Of a stretch of DNA of 64,000 bases, positions 1-7,369 are shown one piece after another. This DNA is from Dyadobacter sp. NIV53 (GTDB lineage: Bacteria; Bacteroidota; Bacteroidia; Cytophagales; Spirosomataceae): the NCBI RefSeq assembly GCF_019711195.1, contig NZ_CP081299.1:3286001-3350000 (forward strand), in the 5' to 3' direction. The notes beneath the pieces were generated by a model that had not been told where the DNA came from, made no database searches, and saw only the letters and a program-made list of their open reading frames with translations. Position 1 is the first letter of the stretch. The number at the start of each line of letters is the position of its first letter. The translations under genes and the position numbers were made by a program.

Positions 1-522
1 AATGTAATATCCCGGCAGGATATTGACACCTTATACGAACGGCACATTCTGCATTCCCTGGGCATTGCAAAAGTCATACAGTTTAAGTCTGGTACGAGTA
101 TTCTTGATGTAGGAACAGGTGGTGGTTTTCCGGGTATTCCGCTTGCCATAATGTTTCCGGATGTACAGTTTCATCTGGTAGACAGCATTGGAAAAAAGGT
201 CAGGGTGGTGCAGGAAATAGCCCAGGCACTGGAATTGACAAACGTAAAAGCAGAGCAGATACGCGCCGAAAAGCTGGAAGATGAATACGAGTTTGTTGTC
301 AGCCGTGCAGTTACCCGCTTAACGCCATTCACCGGCTGGGTTCGGAAAAATATAAGCCGCAATTCGTTTCACTCGCTCAGGAACGGTATTTTATACTTAA
401 AAGGCGGAGACCTGACAGAGGAAATTGCAGAACTGAACCTTAAAACACGGGTGTACGAACTTTCTGATTACTTTAAAGAAGAATTTTTTCAAACCAAGAA
501 GGTGGTATATGTACCTTTGTAG
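1..522 (+). CDS. rsmG: 16S rRNA (guanine527-N7)-methyltransferase RsmG, 5' end outside window
   Basis: The frame is open from base 1 and ends with TAG at 520-522, giving 173 residues; the start lies to the left of the window. An N-terminal stretch with YERH at residues 12-15 is followed by the SAM-binding motif ILDVGTGGGFPG at residues 34-45, the hallmark of the RsmG (GidB) Rossmann methyltransferase. SRAVTRL near residue 100 and the C-terminal VVYVPL also fit the family. RsmG methylates N7 of G527 in 16S rRNA. About 30-40 N-terminal residues appear to be missing compared with the usual length near 205-210. Confidence 0.95.
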   Translation, partial: NVISRQDIDTLYERHILHSLGIAKVIQFKSGTSILDVGTGGGFPGIPLAIMFPDVQFHLVDSIGKKVRVVQEIAQALELTNVKAEQIRAEKLEDEYEFVVSRAVTRLTPFTGWVRKNISRNSFHSLRNGILYLKGGDLTEEIAELNLKTRVYELSDYFKEEFFQTKKVVYVPL

Positions 523-671
523 TCGAGTTTAGAGTTTAGGGTCAAAAGTTTAGAATTACGTTTAAGACCGATGGAACGGTATGAAGTAAAAACCGGAGCG
601 TTAGAGAGATTTACAGCAAAGAACTTTGACTTTAAAATAATATCAATAAGTAATTTATAACCTCAACCAAA

Positions 672-953
672 ATGAACGAGAAATATAGTGCCAGCGGCTT
701 AATGAATCCTTTTTTTCCCGACGAAGTGACTTTTGGAGAAAAGGGTGTGACATTTACTGTCAAGAAATTTTTGAAAAGCACTGACAATTTTGTGTTTTAT
801 ACTGATATATCCGGCGTAGAAATTGACAATGGAGTAGTATTTTCAACAATTCGGGTTATTCCAAGGATGCGCCCCGAAATTATTATCAATAATTTTAGCA
901 AAGGTGATGCCAAGAAAGTCAAGGAGTTAATACTTGAAAAGGTACAAGCGTAA
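672..953 (+). CDS. small PH-like domain protein, function unknown
   Basis: This 93-residue protein starts at ATG and has no signal peptide or membrane segment. It alternates short hydrophobic beta-like strands (VTFTVKKF, FVFYTDISGVEI, GVVFSTIRVI, PEIIINNF) and ends in a helix-like segment, KKVKELILEKV. That pattern, with the 'isgVe.dng..fstirVi' rhythm, suggests a bacterial PH-like fold, but no catalytic residues are visible and the call is a guess at fold only. It stands alone between rsmG and tRNA-Asn, about 150 bases after rsmG. Confidence 0.7.
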   Translation: MNEKYSASGLMNPFFPDEVTFGEKGVTFTVKKFLKSTDNFVFYTDISGVEIDNGVVFSTIRVIPRMRPEIIINNFSKGDAKKVKELILEKVQA

Positions 954-973
954 AACTTTTTTTGGCGATAGAC

Positions 974-1004
974 TTGCGCTATATAAATCTTAGGATTACA
1001 TTTG
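974..1004 (+). promoter_or_regulatory. Bacteroidota-type promoter for tRNA-Asn
   Basis: TTG at 974-976 lies 20 nt before TACATTTG at 997-1004, matching the Bacteroidota sigma-A consensus (TTG, then TAnnTTTG). Transcription would begin near 1010 and run through the decayed tRNA copy before the functional tRNA-Asn. Confidence 0.7.
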
Positions 1005-1039
1005 CACCACAATTAGGTATAACAACCGGATTTAAAAAT

Positions 1040-1100
1040 TCCTGAATAGCTCACAAAACGTTTGCCGACCGTTTAGAGCATCTGAAAATTAATCAGAGGA
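1040..1100 (+). pseudogene. decayed tRNA-Asn copy
   Basis: Bases 1040-1053 repeat the first 14 bases of the tRNA-Asn at 1119. After an unrelated stretch of about 16 bases, the D-arm/anticodon portion recurs at about 1071-1099 with an anticodon stem TCTGA/TCAGA around an altered 7-base loop. There is no T-arm and no 3' acceptor strand, so it cannot fold as a tRNA. It looks like a degenerated tandem duplicate. Confidence 0.7.
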
Positions 1101-1118
1101 AAAAAAAGCAAAAAAGAT

Positions 1119-1192
1119 TCCTGAATAGCTCAGCCGGTTAGAGCATCTGACTGTTAATCAGAGGGTCGTTGGTTCGAGCCCAACTTCGGGAG
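1119..1192 (+). tRNA. tRNA-Asn (GTT)
   Basis: The acceptor stem TCCTGAA (1119-1125) pairs with TTCGGGA (1185-1191) with one G-T pair. The D-arm is GCTC...GAGC, the anticodon stem TCTGA/TCAGA encloses loop CTGTTAA (anticodon GTT), and the T-loop is TTCGAGC. The discriminator base is G, as expected for Asn. CCA is not encoded. A strong terminator follows. Confidence 0.97.
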
Positions 1193-1204
1193 CCCTGAAA
1201 GTCA

Positions 1205-1239
1205 AGCACTTACAAGATAAAACTTGTAGGTGCTTTTTT
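1205..1239 (+). terminator. rho-independent terminator after tRNA-Asn
   Basis: A 12-bp stem (1205-1216 with 1223-1234, one G-T pair) with a 6-base loop is followed by a run of six T at 1234-1239. Confidence 0.85.
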
Positions 1240-1240
1240 A

Positions 1241-1264
1241 TTTGATACACAATTTGATACACAA
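1241..1264. repeat. two tandem copies of a 12-bp unit next to tRNA-Asn
   Basis: TTTGATACACAA occurs twice without a gap (1241-1252 and 1253-1264), directly after the tRNA terminator. Tandem short repeats beside a tRNA 3' end can be leftovers of a tyrosine-recombinase attachment region, but no integrase gene is present, so that role is only a possibility. Confidence 0.6.
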
Positions 1265-1349
1265 CCGCTTTGGGATCAAATAGAATTAGGAACAAGTCAA
1301 AATTCGGATCAAGCTGAAAACTTGGGGGGAAGCTGAATTATTATTTGCT

Positions 1350-1727
1350 TTGCACCCTGAAGCAATTTTGTCTACATTGAACGATTCATACCAAGCCCTT
1401 GTGCGTATCCTTTTGCCAGAAGGCATCCTAGAATATTTCGAATTATCCAAAGTCGTTGAAGCCATCCCAGGCTTGAACATCTATTTAGAAGAGAAGAATA
1501 TTACTCCTGTCGAATATAAAGACGAGAAATTAGAGTCCAAAGGCTTCCTTCCAGAAATTTATATTCAGGACTTTCCTATTCGTAATCAGAAGGTTACACT
1601 CTGTATCAAACGTCGACGTTGGGAAATCAGGGGAACTGGCGAGATCATATCAAGAGACTGGAAAGTTGTGCAGCAGGGAACTCGAATAGCCAAAGAGTTT
1701 GCTGATTTTTTAAAAGGAATGTATTGA
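1350..1727 (+). CDS. ISAon1-family transposase N-terminal region protein (orfA)
   Basis: This 125-residue product corresponds to the N-terminal part of ISAon1-type transposases and includes the basic stretch CIKRRRWEI. The listed start is a TTG at 1350, but the frame stays open back to 1290 and reads plausibly upstream (ELLFALHPEAIL), so the true start may lie inside the left inverted repeat region. It ends with TGA at 1725-1727, where the frame of the catalytic part is already open in the +1 register. Confidence 0.85.
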   Translation: MHPEAILSTLNDSYQALVRILLPEGILEYFELSKVVEAIPGLNIYLEEKNITPVEYKDEKLESKGFLPEIYIQDFPIRNQKVTLCIKRRRWEIRGTGEIISRDWKVVQQGTRIAKEFADFLKGMY

Positions 1728-1857
1728 TAATAATCCAGTTAGCTGTTTTCAGTTAGGGAAATATTTCCATTTAGACGGCAAACAATTACAGCAGCAGTAT
1801 AAAGATCATATCAGCGATTATCGTCAACGGGATCAAAAAGAGCATGCTGGGGACTGG

Positions 1858-2706
1858 ATGTTGTTTTCTTACAATACAGGAATTCATTTAAGTATTGATG
1901 AAACAGCTCTGTCCAATGGAGAACTTTATACTATTGTTACTAACAAAGCAGCAAAGGGCAAGAAAGGCGCACTCGTTGCCATGATTAAAGGTACCCGGGC
2001 GGAAAATGTAATTGATGTTTTACGTAAAATCCCAAAGCGTCTCCGAGACAAAGTTAAGGAAGTAACGTTAGAGATGGCTGCCAACATGAACCTAATAGTA
2101 AAACGCTGTTTTATCAAGGCTGCTCGGGTGATAGATCGCTTCCATGTGCAAAAATTAGCATATGATGCGGTTCAGGAAATCAGGATAAAATACCGCTGGG
2201 AAGCACTTGATCAGGAAAATGAAGCAGTTAAAACAGCAAAAGAGTCTGGCATAAATTTTGAACCGGAATTTCTTGAAAACGGGGATACTGTTAAGCAATT
2301 ACTAGCCAGAAGCAGGTACCTGCTATTTAAACATACAGACAAGTGGACAGCTTCGCAATTAAGAAGGGCAAACTTGTTGTTTGAGCACTACCCATTGATT
2401 AAGAAAGCCTATACCATATCGCTGGATTTGGGGGCCATATTTCGTACATGCAAGTCGAAGGAAGTGGCTTTTAAAAAGCTGGCACTTTGGCACAATAAAG
2501 TAGAAGACTGCGGAATAGATTCGTTTAAAACCGTCTCCAGATCCATTCAAATACACTATTTGGGAATCTTAAATTTTTTCAATAACAAAAGCACAAACGC
2601 TTCGGCGGAATCATTCAACGCGAAAATCAAAGCTTTTAGATCTACATCAAGAGGCGTCAGGGATATTTCATTCTTCCTTTTCAGGCTAGCGAAACTCTAT
2701 GCATGA
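1858..2706 (+). CDS. ISAon1-family transposase, DDE catalytic part (orfB)
   Basis: This 282-residue part, counted from the first ATG, has the DDE_Tnp_ISL3-type core: first acid in LSIDET, second in ARVIDRFHV, glutamate in SAESFNAKIKAF near the C-terminus. The same frame is open upstream to about 1726 and encodes credible transposase sequence (FHLDGKQLQQQ), so the natural product is probably joined to orfA by a +1 frameshift near 1723-1730 rather than started at 1858. All three acidic residues are present, so the element may be active. Confidence 0.88.
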   Translation: MLFSYNTGIHLSIDETALSNGELYTIVTNKAAKGKKGALVAMIKGTRAENVIDVLRKIPKRLRDKVKEVTLEMAANMNLIVKRCFIKAARVIDRFHVQKLAYDAVQEIRIKYRWEALDQENEAVKTAKESGINFEPEFLENGDTVKQLLARSRYLLFKHTDKWTASQLRRANLLFEHYPLIKKAYTISLDLGAIFRTCKSKEVAFKKLALWHNKVEDCGIDSFKTVSRSIQIHYLGILNFFNNKSTNASAESFNAKIKAFRSTSRGVRDISFFLFRLAKLYA

Positions 2707-2753
2707 AATCCCTTCGTTTCTTCCCCCAAGTTTTCAGCTTGATCCCAAAATTC

Positions 2754-3127
2754 CACCTCTGCCATCCTGGAATTATCATGATACGGCAATTTTAGTCTTT
2801 TATTTATTGAAAAATCTGCGGTGATTAGATTTACCATAATTTCCTTCCCTATTGATTACCGGTTGTATGAATTTCCGAATGAGTACAATACAAAAAAGGA
2901 ATAAGATCTCTACTTCATTAACAACAGGTTCCGATAAGCAGCAATTGGCTAATCGCTGTTTCTTTGGCTAAAGATTTAAACAAACACATAGAATAACTTC
3001 AAAAAAAGTTTTAGACGAATTGTGACTTACGAATGTGAAGGGCGTCTAACATTAAAATCGTCAATCACCTTTCGGATTTGAGATAGTTCATGATCAGAAC
3101 CGGGAAGTGAAAAAAGGAAAAATCAAC
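2754..3127. other. 374-base stretch without a supported gene
   Basis: Between the insertion sequence and the small ORF at 3128 I see no ORF with credible protein character and no clear repeat. It may hold the remains of sequence displaced by past integrations next to the tRNA. Confidence 0.5.
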
Positions 3128-3235
3128 ATGGAAGCGACAAAAAAATCTAATTCGTTCAAAGATCTCGTTATTCTGATCATGGCATTTATACTATTTGCAT
3201 TGGTCTACGTCGAAACAAGAGGGTTTTATTTTTGA
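3128..3235 (+). CDS. 35-residue single-pass membrane peptide
   Basis: ATG at 3128 opens a 35-codon frame ending TGA at 3233-3235. A charged, Ser/Lys-rich N-terminus (MEATKKSNS) precedes a hydrophobic helix of about 18 residues (LVILIMAFILFALVYV) and a short tail ETRGFYF. It resembles small one-helix membrane peptides of the KdpF size class, but there is no kdp locus here and no family is recognised. A purine-rich GGAAAAA lies just upstream of the ATG, and a strong terminator follows 37 bases later, which supports it as a discrete transcript. Confidence 0.55.
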   Translation: MEATKKSNSFKDLVILIMAFILFALVYVETRGFYF

Positions 3236-3271
3236 TGTGTCAAATTAAATTTCAGCAACAACTAAAAAATG

Positions 3272-3296
3272 AAAAACCGGGCTATACCCGGTTTTT
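3272..3296. terminator. bidirectional terminator
   Basis: A perfect 10-bp stem (3272-3281 with 3287-3296; A5 then CCGGG) with loop CTATA has A-rich and T-rich flanks, so it can work on both strands. It sits between the small + strand ORF and the convergent gene ending at 3314. Confidence 0.85.
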
Positions 3297-3313
3297 TTAT
3301 GCGTTACAATTTT

Positions 3314-3712
3314 TTATTCAACTGAACCAAATTCTAAAATCCTGTTGAAAATCTTATATTCCGGCGCACCGGAGTGCCGGCCACCGGAGTGCCGGCCATC
3401 ATCATATTTTTCTGAAAGATCAATATCAACCCAATCTCTATTCAGCGAATTAATATAAGTGCCATAATATGCAGGAAATAAGGTGGTCAATGTAACAATT
3501 GATTCAGGCTCCATTTCCAGTTCTTCGTGCCCCAGGTCATTGGCCGTATAATACCCGGTGCAGATTCCACGCGAAGTCTCAAATTCAATTTTGACCCTGC
3601 TGCCGAGGCTTTCAGCTGCTTGCACATCTACGACAATTTCTTCACTCAAATCAGCCGCAGTACCCAGCGTTTCTTCCTGATCTCCCAATATATCAATATT
3701 TCCTATGTTCAT
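3314..3712 (-). CDS. hypothetical acidic protein, 132 aa
   Basis: I do not recognise this protein. It is acidic, without signal peptide or membrane helix. The middle (SRVKIEFETSRGICTGYY, then MEPESIVTLTTLFPAYYG) reads as a small beta-rich domain. Near the C-terminus the segment GRHSG occurs twice in a row, encoded by a perfect 15-bp tandem duplication that is far more GC-rich than the rest of the gene. It is transcribed alone towards the terminator at 3272-3296. Confidence 0.7.
   Translation of the reverse strand: MNIGNIDILGDQEETLGTAADLSEEIVVDVQAAESLGSRVKIEFETSRGICTGYYTANDLGHEELEMEPESIVTLTTLFPAYYGTYINSLNRDWVDIDLSEKYDDGRHSGGRHSGAPEYKIFNRILEFGSVE
3367..3396. repeat. 15-bp GC-rich tandem duplication inside a gene
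   Basis: CACCGGAGTGCCGGC occurs at 3367-3381 and again at 3382-3396. It keeps the reading frame of the 132-residue protein (adds five residues). Its GC content (12 of 15) contrasts with the AT-rich surroundings, so it could be a piece of an interspersed repeat. Confidence 0.85.
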
Positions 3713-3814
3713 ATCCGAGTCATTAAGTCTTACGTATGTTGATTTTCATTTTGCGGCTTACGTTAATAACCACCTAAAAAATGAAGCCAGAGGAAGGAAT
3801 TGAGCCAGTTTTGC

Positions 3815-4714
3815 CTAAACAAACTTTCTGATTATACGAACTTCTTCTTGTAAAAAGCCATTTTTTAACTGCTGATGATCATTATAATTAAAAACCTGCC
3901 CATCGTTTCGGACCGCTTCAATTTTAGAAAAATCAACCGGCTCAATCAGCCAGCCTTCCGTTTGTGGGGTCATTGTTGAAATAATCCCTTCTTCCGGCAT
4001 ATCTTTATCCGGAGTGCAGTAAAAAGCAGCAAAACCATAATTAATATCAACCGCAGGCGACCAAAGTGCATGACCAACTGTCTGGGAAACAACGGCATAT
4101 ACCTGATTTTCAAGAGCTCTGGCTCGTGCACCAATATGAACCCGTGTAGCACCTCTGATCGTTTCTGTACAACTTGGAGCTAAAATGAGAGAGGCACCTG
4201 CTGAACCGAGTATTTGTGACCCCAGCGAAAATTCAACATCGTAGCAGATCTGAATACCGAAGTTTCCCCACGAAGCTTCAAATAGGGTCAGGTTTTTCTC
4301 ACCACTTTGTATCCCCCATTCTTCATTTTCAAAGCGGGTCATAAAAAATTTGTCCTGATAACCGGCTAAACCCTTTCCTGAAAAAACATAAGCGCGGTTA
4401 ACATTCTTACCACTTTCGATAACCGGAATGCTTGGAGCAATAATAACCGTATTATATTTTTTTGCAAGATCCGAGAAAACTTCACAGAAATCTGCGTTGA
4501 TAGAGTCCAGTTCTTTTACCTGCTGCCGGATATCCTGCCTGATTTCCTCTGAAAAAATGCTGACCAGCTCCATGGCACCATATTCAGGAAATAACAAAAG
4601 CTGTGCATTTTGTCCCGCCGCATCAGCAACCCAACGCTCTATATGTAATTTCCAGTCTTTAAAGGATTTGTGTTGGGTAATCGGATATTGGGCAGCAGCA
4701 ATAACTATATCCAT
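3815..4714 (-). CDS. carbon-nitrogen hydrolase (nitrilase superfamily)
   Basis: This 299-residue cytoplasmic enzyme has the nitrilase-superfamily triad in order: Glu44 in LFPEYG, Lys122 in YQDKFF, Cys157 in IQICYDVEF. The superfamily hydrolyses non-peptide C-N bonds of amides, ureas or nitriles; the substrate cannot be read here. The gene follows the GNAT gene by two bases (4714/4717) and is surely co-transcribed with it. GNAT and nitrilase domains occur fused in one protein in other bacteria, so the pair probably acts on one substrate. Length and triad are normal. Confidence 0.9.
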   Translation of the reverse strand: MDIVIAAAQYPITQHKSFKDWKLHIERWVADAAGQNAQLLLFPEYGAMELVSIFSEEIRQDIRQQVKELDSINADFCEVFSDLAKKYNTVIIAPSIPVIESGKNVNRAYVFSGKGLAGYQDKFFMTRFENEEWGIQSGEKNLTLFEASWGNFGIQICYDVEFSLGSQILGSAGASLILAPSCTETIRGATRVHIGARARALENQVYAVVSQTVGHALWSPAVDINYGFAAFYCTPDKDMPEEGIISTMTPQTEGWLIEPVDFSKIEAVRNDGQVFNYNDHQQLKNGFLQEEVRIIRKFV

Positions 4715-4716
4715 AT

Positions 4717-5334
4717 TTATTCAGTCAGTGATTTGGTCCAGAATATCATTTTCTTTGAAGAAGATTCCGTTTCGCCAATATCCGGCCACTCCATAAAACT
4801 TTCGAGCAATGGTGCTTTTATATAACCACGTTTAGTCCAGAATACATCGTTTGGACGGTAATCAACCGGCTTTTCAGAATGATCTTTACCACGGTCAACC
4901 GAGCAGAAACACGTTAAATTATAATTTTCAAAACTTCGTGCGTGCTCTTCCCGTTCATCGAAAAAACGGTGCCCCAAACCTGAACCACGGTATTCAGACA
5001 ATAAAATACTTTCTCCAAAATAGAAAATGCTGTTAATATCCATATTGGAATCTTCAAAAGGTTTACGAACCTCAGTCGTTTCGTCTTTTAATGGAATACA
5101 GGTTGTAGCACCAACCATTTTTTTACCATCATAAACCGCAAATAAAAACGACCGGTCTGCATTTGCATACGTTTTCAAATATTCTTTTTCATACGCAACA
5201 GTGCCTTCATACAAATAAGGATAATCATGAAATACAGCAATACGTAATGCCGCAAGATCATCAAAAACGGATTCGATTTCTTTCCCTTTTTTGGTGATGA
5301 AGGTTAATAATGGTATTGTATCAACTGAATTCAT
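4717..5334 (-). CDS. GNAT-family N-acetyltransferase
   Basis: This 205-residue protein has the GNAT core: a beta strand FLFAVYDGKKMVGATTCIP, then the acetyl-CoA pyrophosphate loop RGSGLG at about residues 116-121 followed by helix HRFFDEREEHA. It would transfer an acetyl group to an amine substrate that is not known. It is the first gene of a tight pair with the nitrilase-like hydrolase. The SnoaL-like gene lies 40 bases upstream on the same strand and may belong to the same operon. Confidence 0.88.
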   Translation of the reverse strand: MNSVDTIPLLTFITKKGKEIESVFDDLAALRIAVFHDYPYLYEGTVAYEKEYLKTYANADRSFLFAVYDGKKMVGATTCIPLKDETTEVRKPFEDSNMDINSIFYFGESILLSEYRGSGLGHRFFDEREEHARSFENYNLTCFCSVDRGKDHSEKPVDYRPNDVFWTKRGYIKAPLLESFMEWPDIGETESSSKKMIFWTKSLTE

Positions 5335-5374
5335 TAATGACGGAAGTTTTGCTCATTTGTATGTAGCCCGTAGA

Positions 5375-5773
5375 TTATGATACCAGTTTTATCCACAACG
5401 GAAGATTATAATAAGTTGTAACCCTGCTGATCTTTCCTTCTTTTATTTCTAAAAATGCAGCTGCCGGTAATACGTAAGATTGTCCGTGCGCTTCCGGCGA
5501 ACCCTCTTCACCTTTTTTATATATACCATTCACTGTAAATTCAACTGCAACGCGGGTATTACCAGGCTCAGTAAAATACACCATGTCTGTTAATGTTTCT
5601 TCATACGAATCGTCCATCATTCCAAGGAATTCCGTAAATTTTTCGATACCAATTCTTGGGTCACCCTGATTAGGTTCATGCCGGATTTCACTATGCAACA
5701 AAGCCAGCATTCCCTGCCAGTCTTTCTGATTGAAACTTGAATAATATTGTTGTACGATGTCTAATGCAGTCAT
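5375..5773 (-). CDS. ketosteroid isomerase-like / SnoaL-like (NTF2 fold) protein
   Basis: The 132-residue protein begins ALDIVQQYYSSFNQKDWQGMLALL, the typical helix-hairpin opening of the NTF2-like/SnoaL superfamily. It then has beta strands ending in GKISRVTTYYNLPLWI, as in 'ketosteroid isomerase-related' proteins. Such folds form an open cone that binds a small hydrophobic ligand; catalysis is not certain. It lies upstream of the GNAT-nitrilase pair on the same strand. A single perfect DnaA-box sequence falls inside its 3' end (5389-5397), probably by chance. Confidence 0.85.
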   Translation of the reverse strand: MTALDIVQQYYSSFNQKDWQGMLALLHSEIRHEPNQGDPRIGIEKFTEFLGMMDDSYEETLTDMVYFTEPGNTRVAVEFTVNGIYKKGEEGSPEAHGQSYVLPAAAFLEIKEGKISRVTTYYNLPLWIKLVS

Positions 5774-5833
5774 TTTTAAAAATATAAGAATAAAGAATTT
5801 GACTATATTTTGTGTTTGATAAACCGGGAATTG

Positions 5834-6238
5834 TTATTTGAATGGCTCTCTGGTAAGTGAAACCTGGCCATTAGCATCTTTAAGATATACGCCAATGCAA
5901 TTCTGATTAAAGGATTTTTCAAAATTCACCTCTCCGGCAACAAGCTTATCCGGAGCAGAATTAGCTGCCTGAAAAAAGTAAACTTTGGTTGTTCCGTATT
6001 TTGTATAAGGCATCAGGTCACCATATTTTTTCATTTCGTCCCAAAGTGTTTCCGTCGCAGTCACGGCATAAATCCGTGTGATAGGCCCGGTATTATTTTC
6101 ATTTCTATACAAAGCAACTTCTTTAAATCCTCCTTTTAAATCATTTACATTCGGCTGGGAAGTGGAATCAAAAACGATGTATGTAATGACGGCGCCAATA
6201 AGGAAAAGAATGGCATATCTGATATTTTTACGACTCAT
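5834..6238 (-). CDS. membrane-anchored hypothetical protein, 134 aa
   Basis: An N-terminal helix (IRYAILFLIGAVITYIVF, residues about 6-23) looks like an uncleaved anchor or signal. The remaining ~110 residues would sit in the periplasm and read as a mixed alpha/beta domain (GGFKEVALYRNE, ITRIYAVTAT, TKVYFFQA, CIGVYLKD). No family is recognised. It is on the same strand as its neighbours, between the SnoaL-like gene and the importer ATPase, with gaps of about 60-90 bases. Confidence 0.75.
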   Translation of the reverse strand: MSRKNIRYAILFLIGAVITYIVFDSTSQPNVNDLKGGFKEVALYRNENNTGPITRIYAVTATETLWDEMKKYGDLMPYTKYGTTKVYFFQAANSAPDKLVAGEVNFEKSFNQNCIGVYLKDANGQVSLTREPFK

Positions 6239-6326
6239 TAGCGAATGTTGTTATAGAGGTAAAACCTGGCCAAACAGGTTTCAGTTCTGTTTTGGCCACT
6301 TTTTCTTAATTTGTATTTTCATTATT

Positions 6327-7369
6327 TTAAAGGAAATCAGCAGAACTTTGGCTCCTCTTTACTCTGATCGCATCTATTAGCGTTTCCATTTTGGTATAAG
6401 TCGCCACTGTTCCATACCAGTCCAGCTTCCATTGGATTTCTTTTGCTGGTTGTGTAACAGTAATTGCAGGAGCCGGATTTTCATCAGAATAAATCCCTAT
6501 CCCTTCCCTTTGCAATGCTCGTTTGGTCCAGAAAACGAGGTCAGTATTTCCGGATAACTTGATATAAAATGAAAATGCTTCTTTATGGATCGTAAACGTG
6601 CCGGAACTTTTGTTGAAGTAAAACCCGCTTTTGGCAAAAGCAGATTCAAAAGCACCGTTTAACACAAGGTCTTCTGGTACGCCGGCTGTCATTTTACCTT
6701 GCTGATCCATGAGCCAAAGCTGGTCAGCAGCCTGCAATGCCAGATCCAGTTCGTGTGTACTTAATAAAATCGCCTTATTGGTCTGGCGTGCCAATGTGTG
6801 CAGCAAATGCATGATTTCAACCCGGCTGGGCAAATCCAGATGTGCAGTTGGTTCATCCAGAATAATCAGGTTTGTATCCTGTGCCAGCGCCCTTGCCAGC
6901 ATTACCTTTTGCCGCTCACCGTCGCTCAGCTGATGAATTTTCCGGTGTTTGTATGTAAATGTTTCAGTAGCGGTTAAAGCCTGGTTTATTTTTTCGTGAT
7001 CAAGGGAGCTTAATACCCCAAGCCATCCGGTGTAAGGTGTCCTTCCCAGCGTTACGACTTCGTTGATCGTCAGATTTACGGAATCAATTCGTTCAGTTAA
7101 AACCAGGCTTAATTTTCTCGCAAGTTCAGCTGGTTTGAGCTCCGAAAGCTGCTGATTTTCAATAGTGATTCCTCCTGATATTGCAGGCTGTAATCCCGCG
7201 AGCGTACGCATTAGTGTTGATTTCCCCGCTCCGTTTGGGCCTAACAAACACACCAGCTGCCCAGAATTCAAGTTTAAATTCAGCTTATCAGAAATGATCT
7301 TTTTTTGTCTCCTGATTTATATCCGATTGCCAGATCGCGGGTTGCGAGTAAAGAAGCTGGTTCGTTCAT
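6327..7369 (-). CDS. ABC transporter ATP-binding protein, FecE type (N-terminal frameshift)
   Basis: This is the ATPase of an iron-siderophore/haem/cobalamin type importer. It has Walker A GPNGAGKS, signature LSDGE, Walker B LIILDEPT and switch His in STHELD, then an unusually long C-terminal extension of about 100 residues. The natural start is the ATG at 7367-7369, which overlaps the permease stop (ATGA). From there the frame breaks after about 25 codons at an A7 run (T7 at 7300-7306 on the + strand); with one more A the two parts join exactly. As read, the long ORF begins only at TTG 7271, 10 residues before Walker A. Probably a sequencing indel. Confidence 0.88.

Larger units (their letters stand above)
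1306..2745 (+). mobile_element. complete insertion sequence, ISAon1-type (ISL3-like transposase)
   Basis: The element is 1440 bp. Its ends, 1306-1328 and 2723-2745, are perfect 23-bp inverted repeats beginning GGATCAAGCTGAAAAC. It is flanked by an exact 8-bp direct repeat CAAAATTC at 1298-1305 and 2746-2753, the target-site duplication expected for ISL3-like elements. It carries a two-part transposase in different frames. Intact ends and an undamaged duplication suggest a recent insertion, 100 bases downstream of tRNA-Asn. Confidence 0.93.

Noticed and set aside
5389..5397. Single perfect DnaA box TTATCCACA in the SnoaL-like gene (another single at 13852-13860)
   Set aside because: Isolated single boxes are expected by chance in 64 kb; only the cluster at 44379-44487 stands out.
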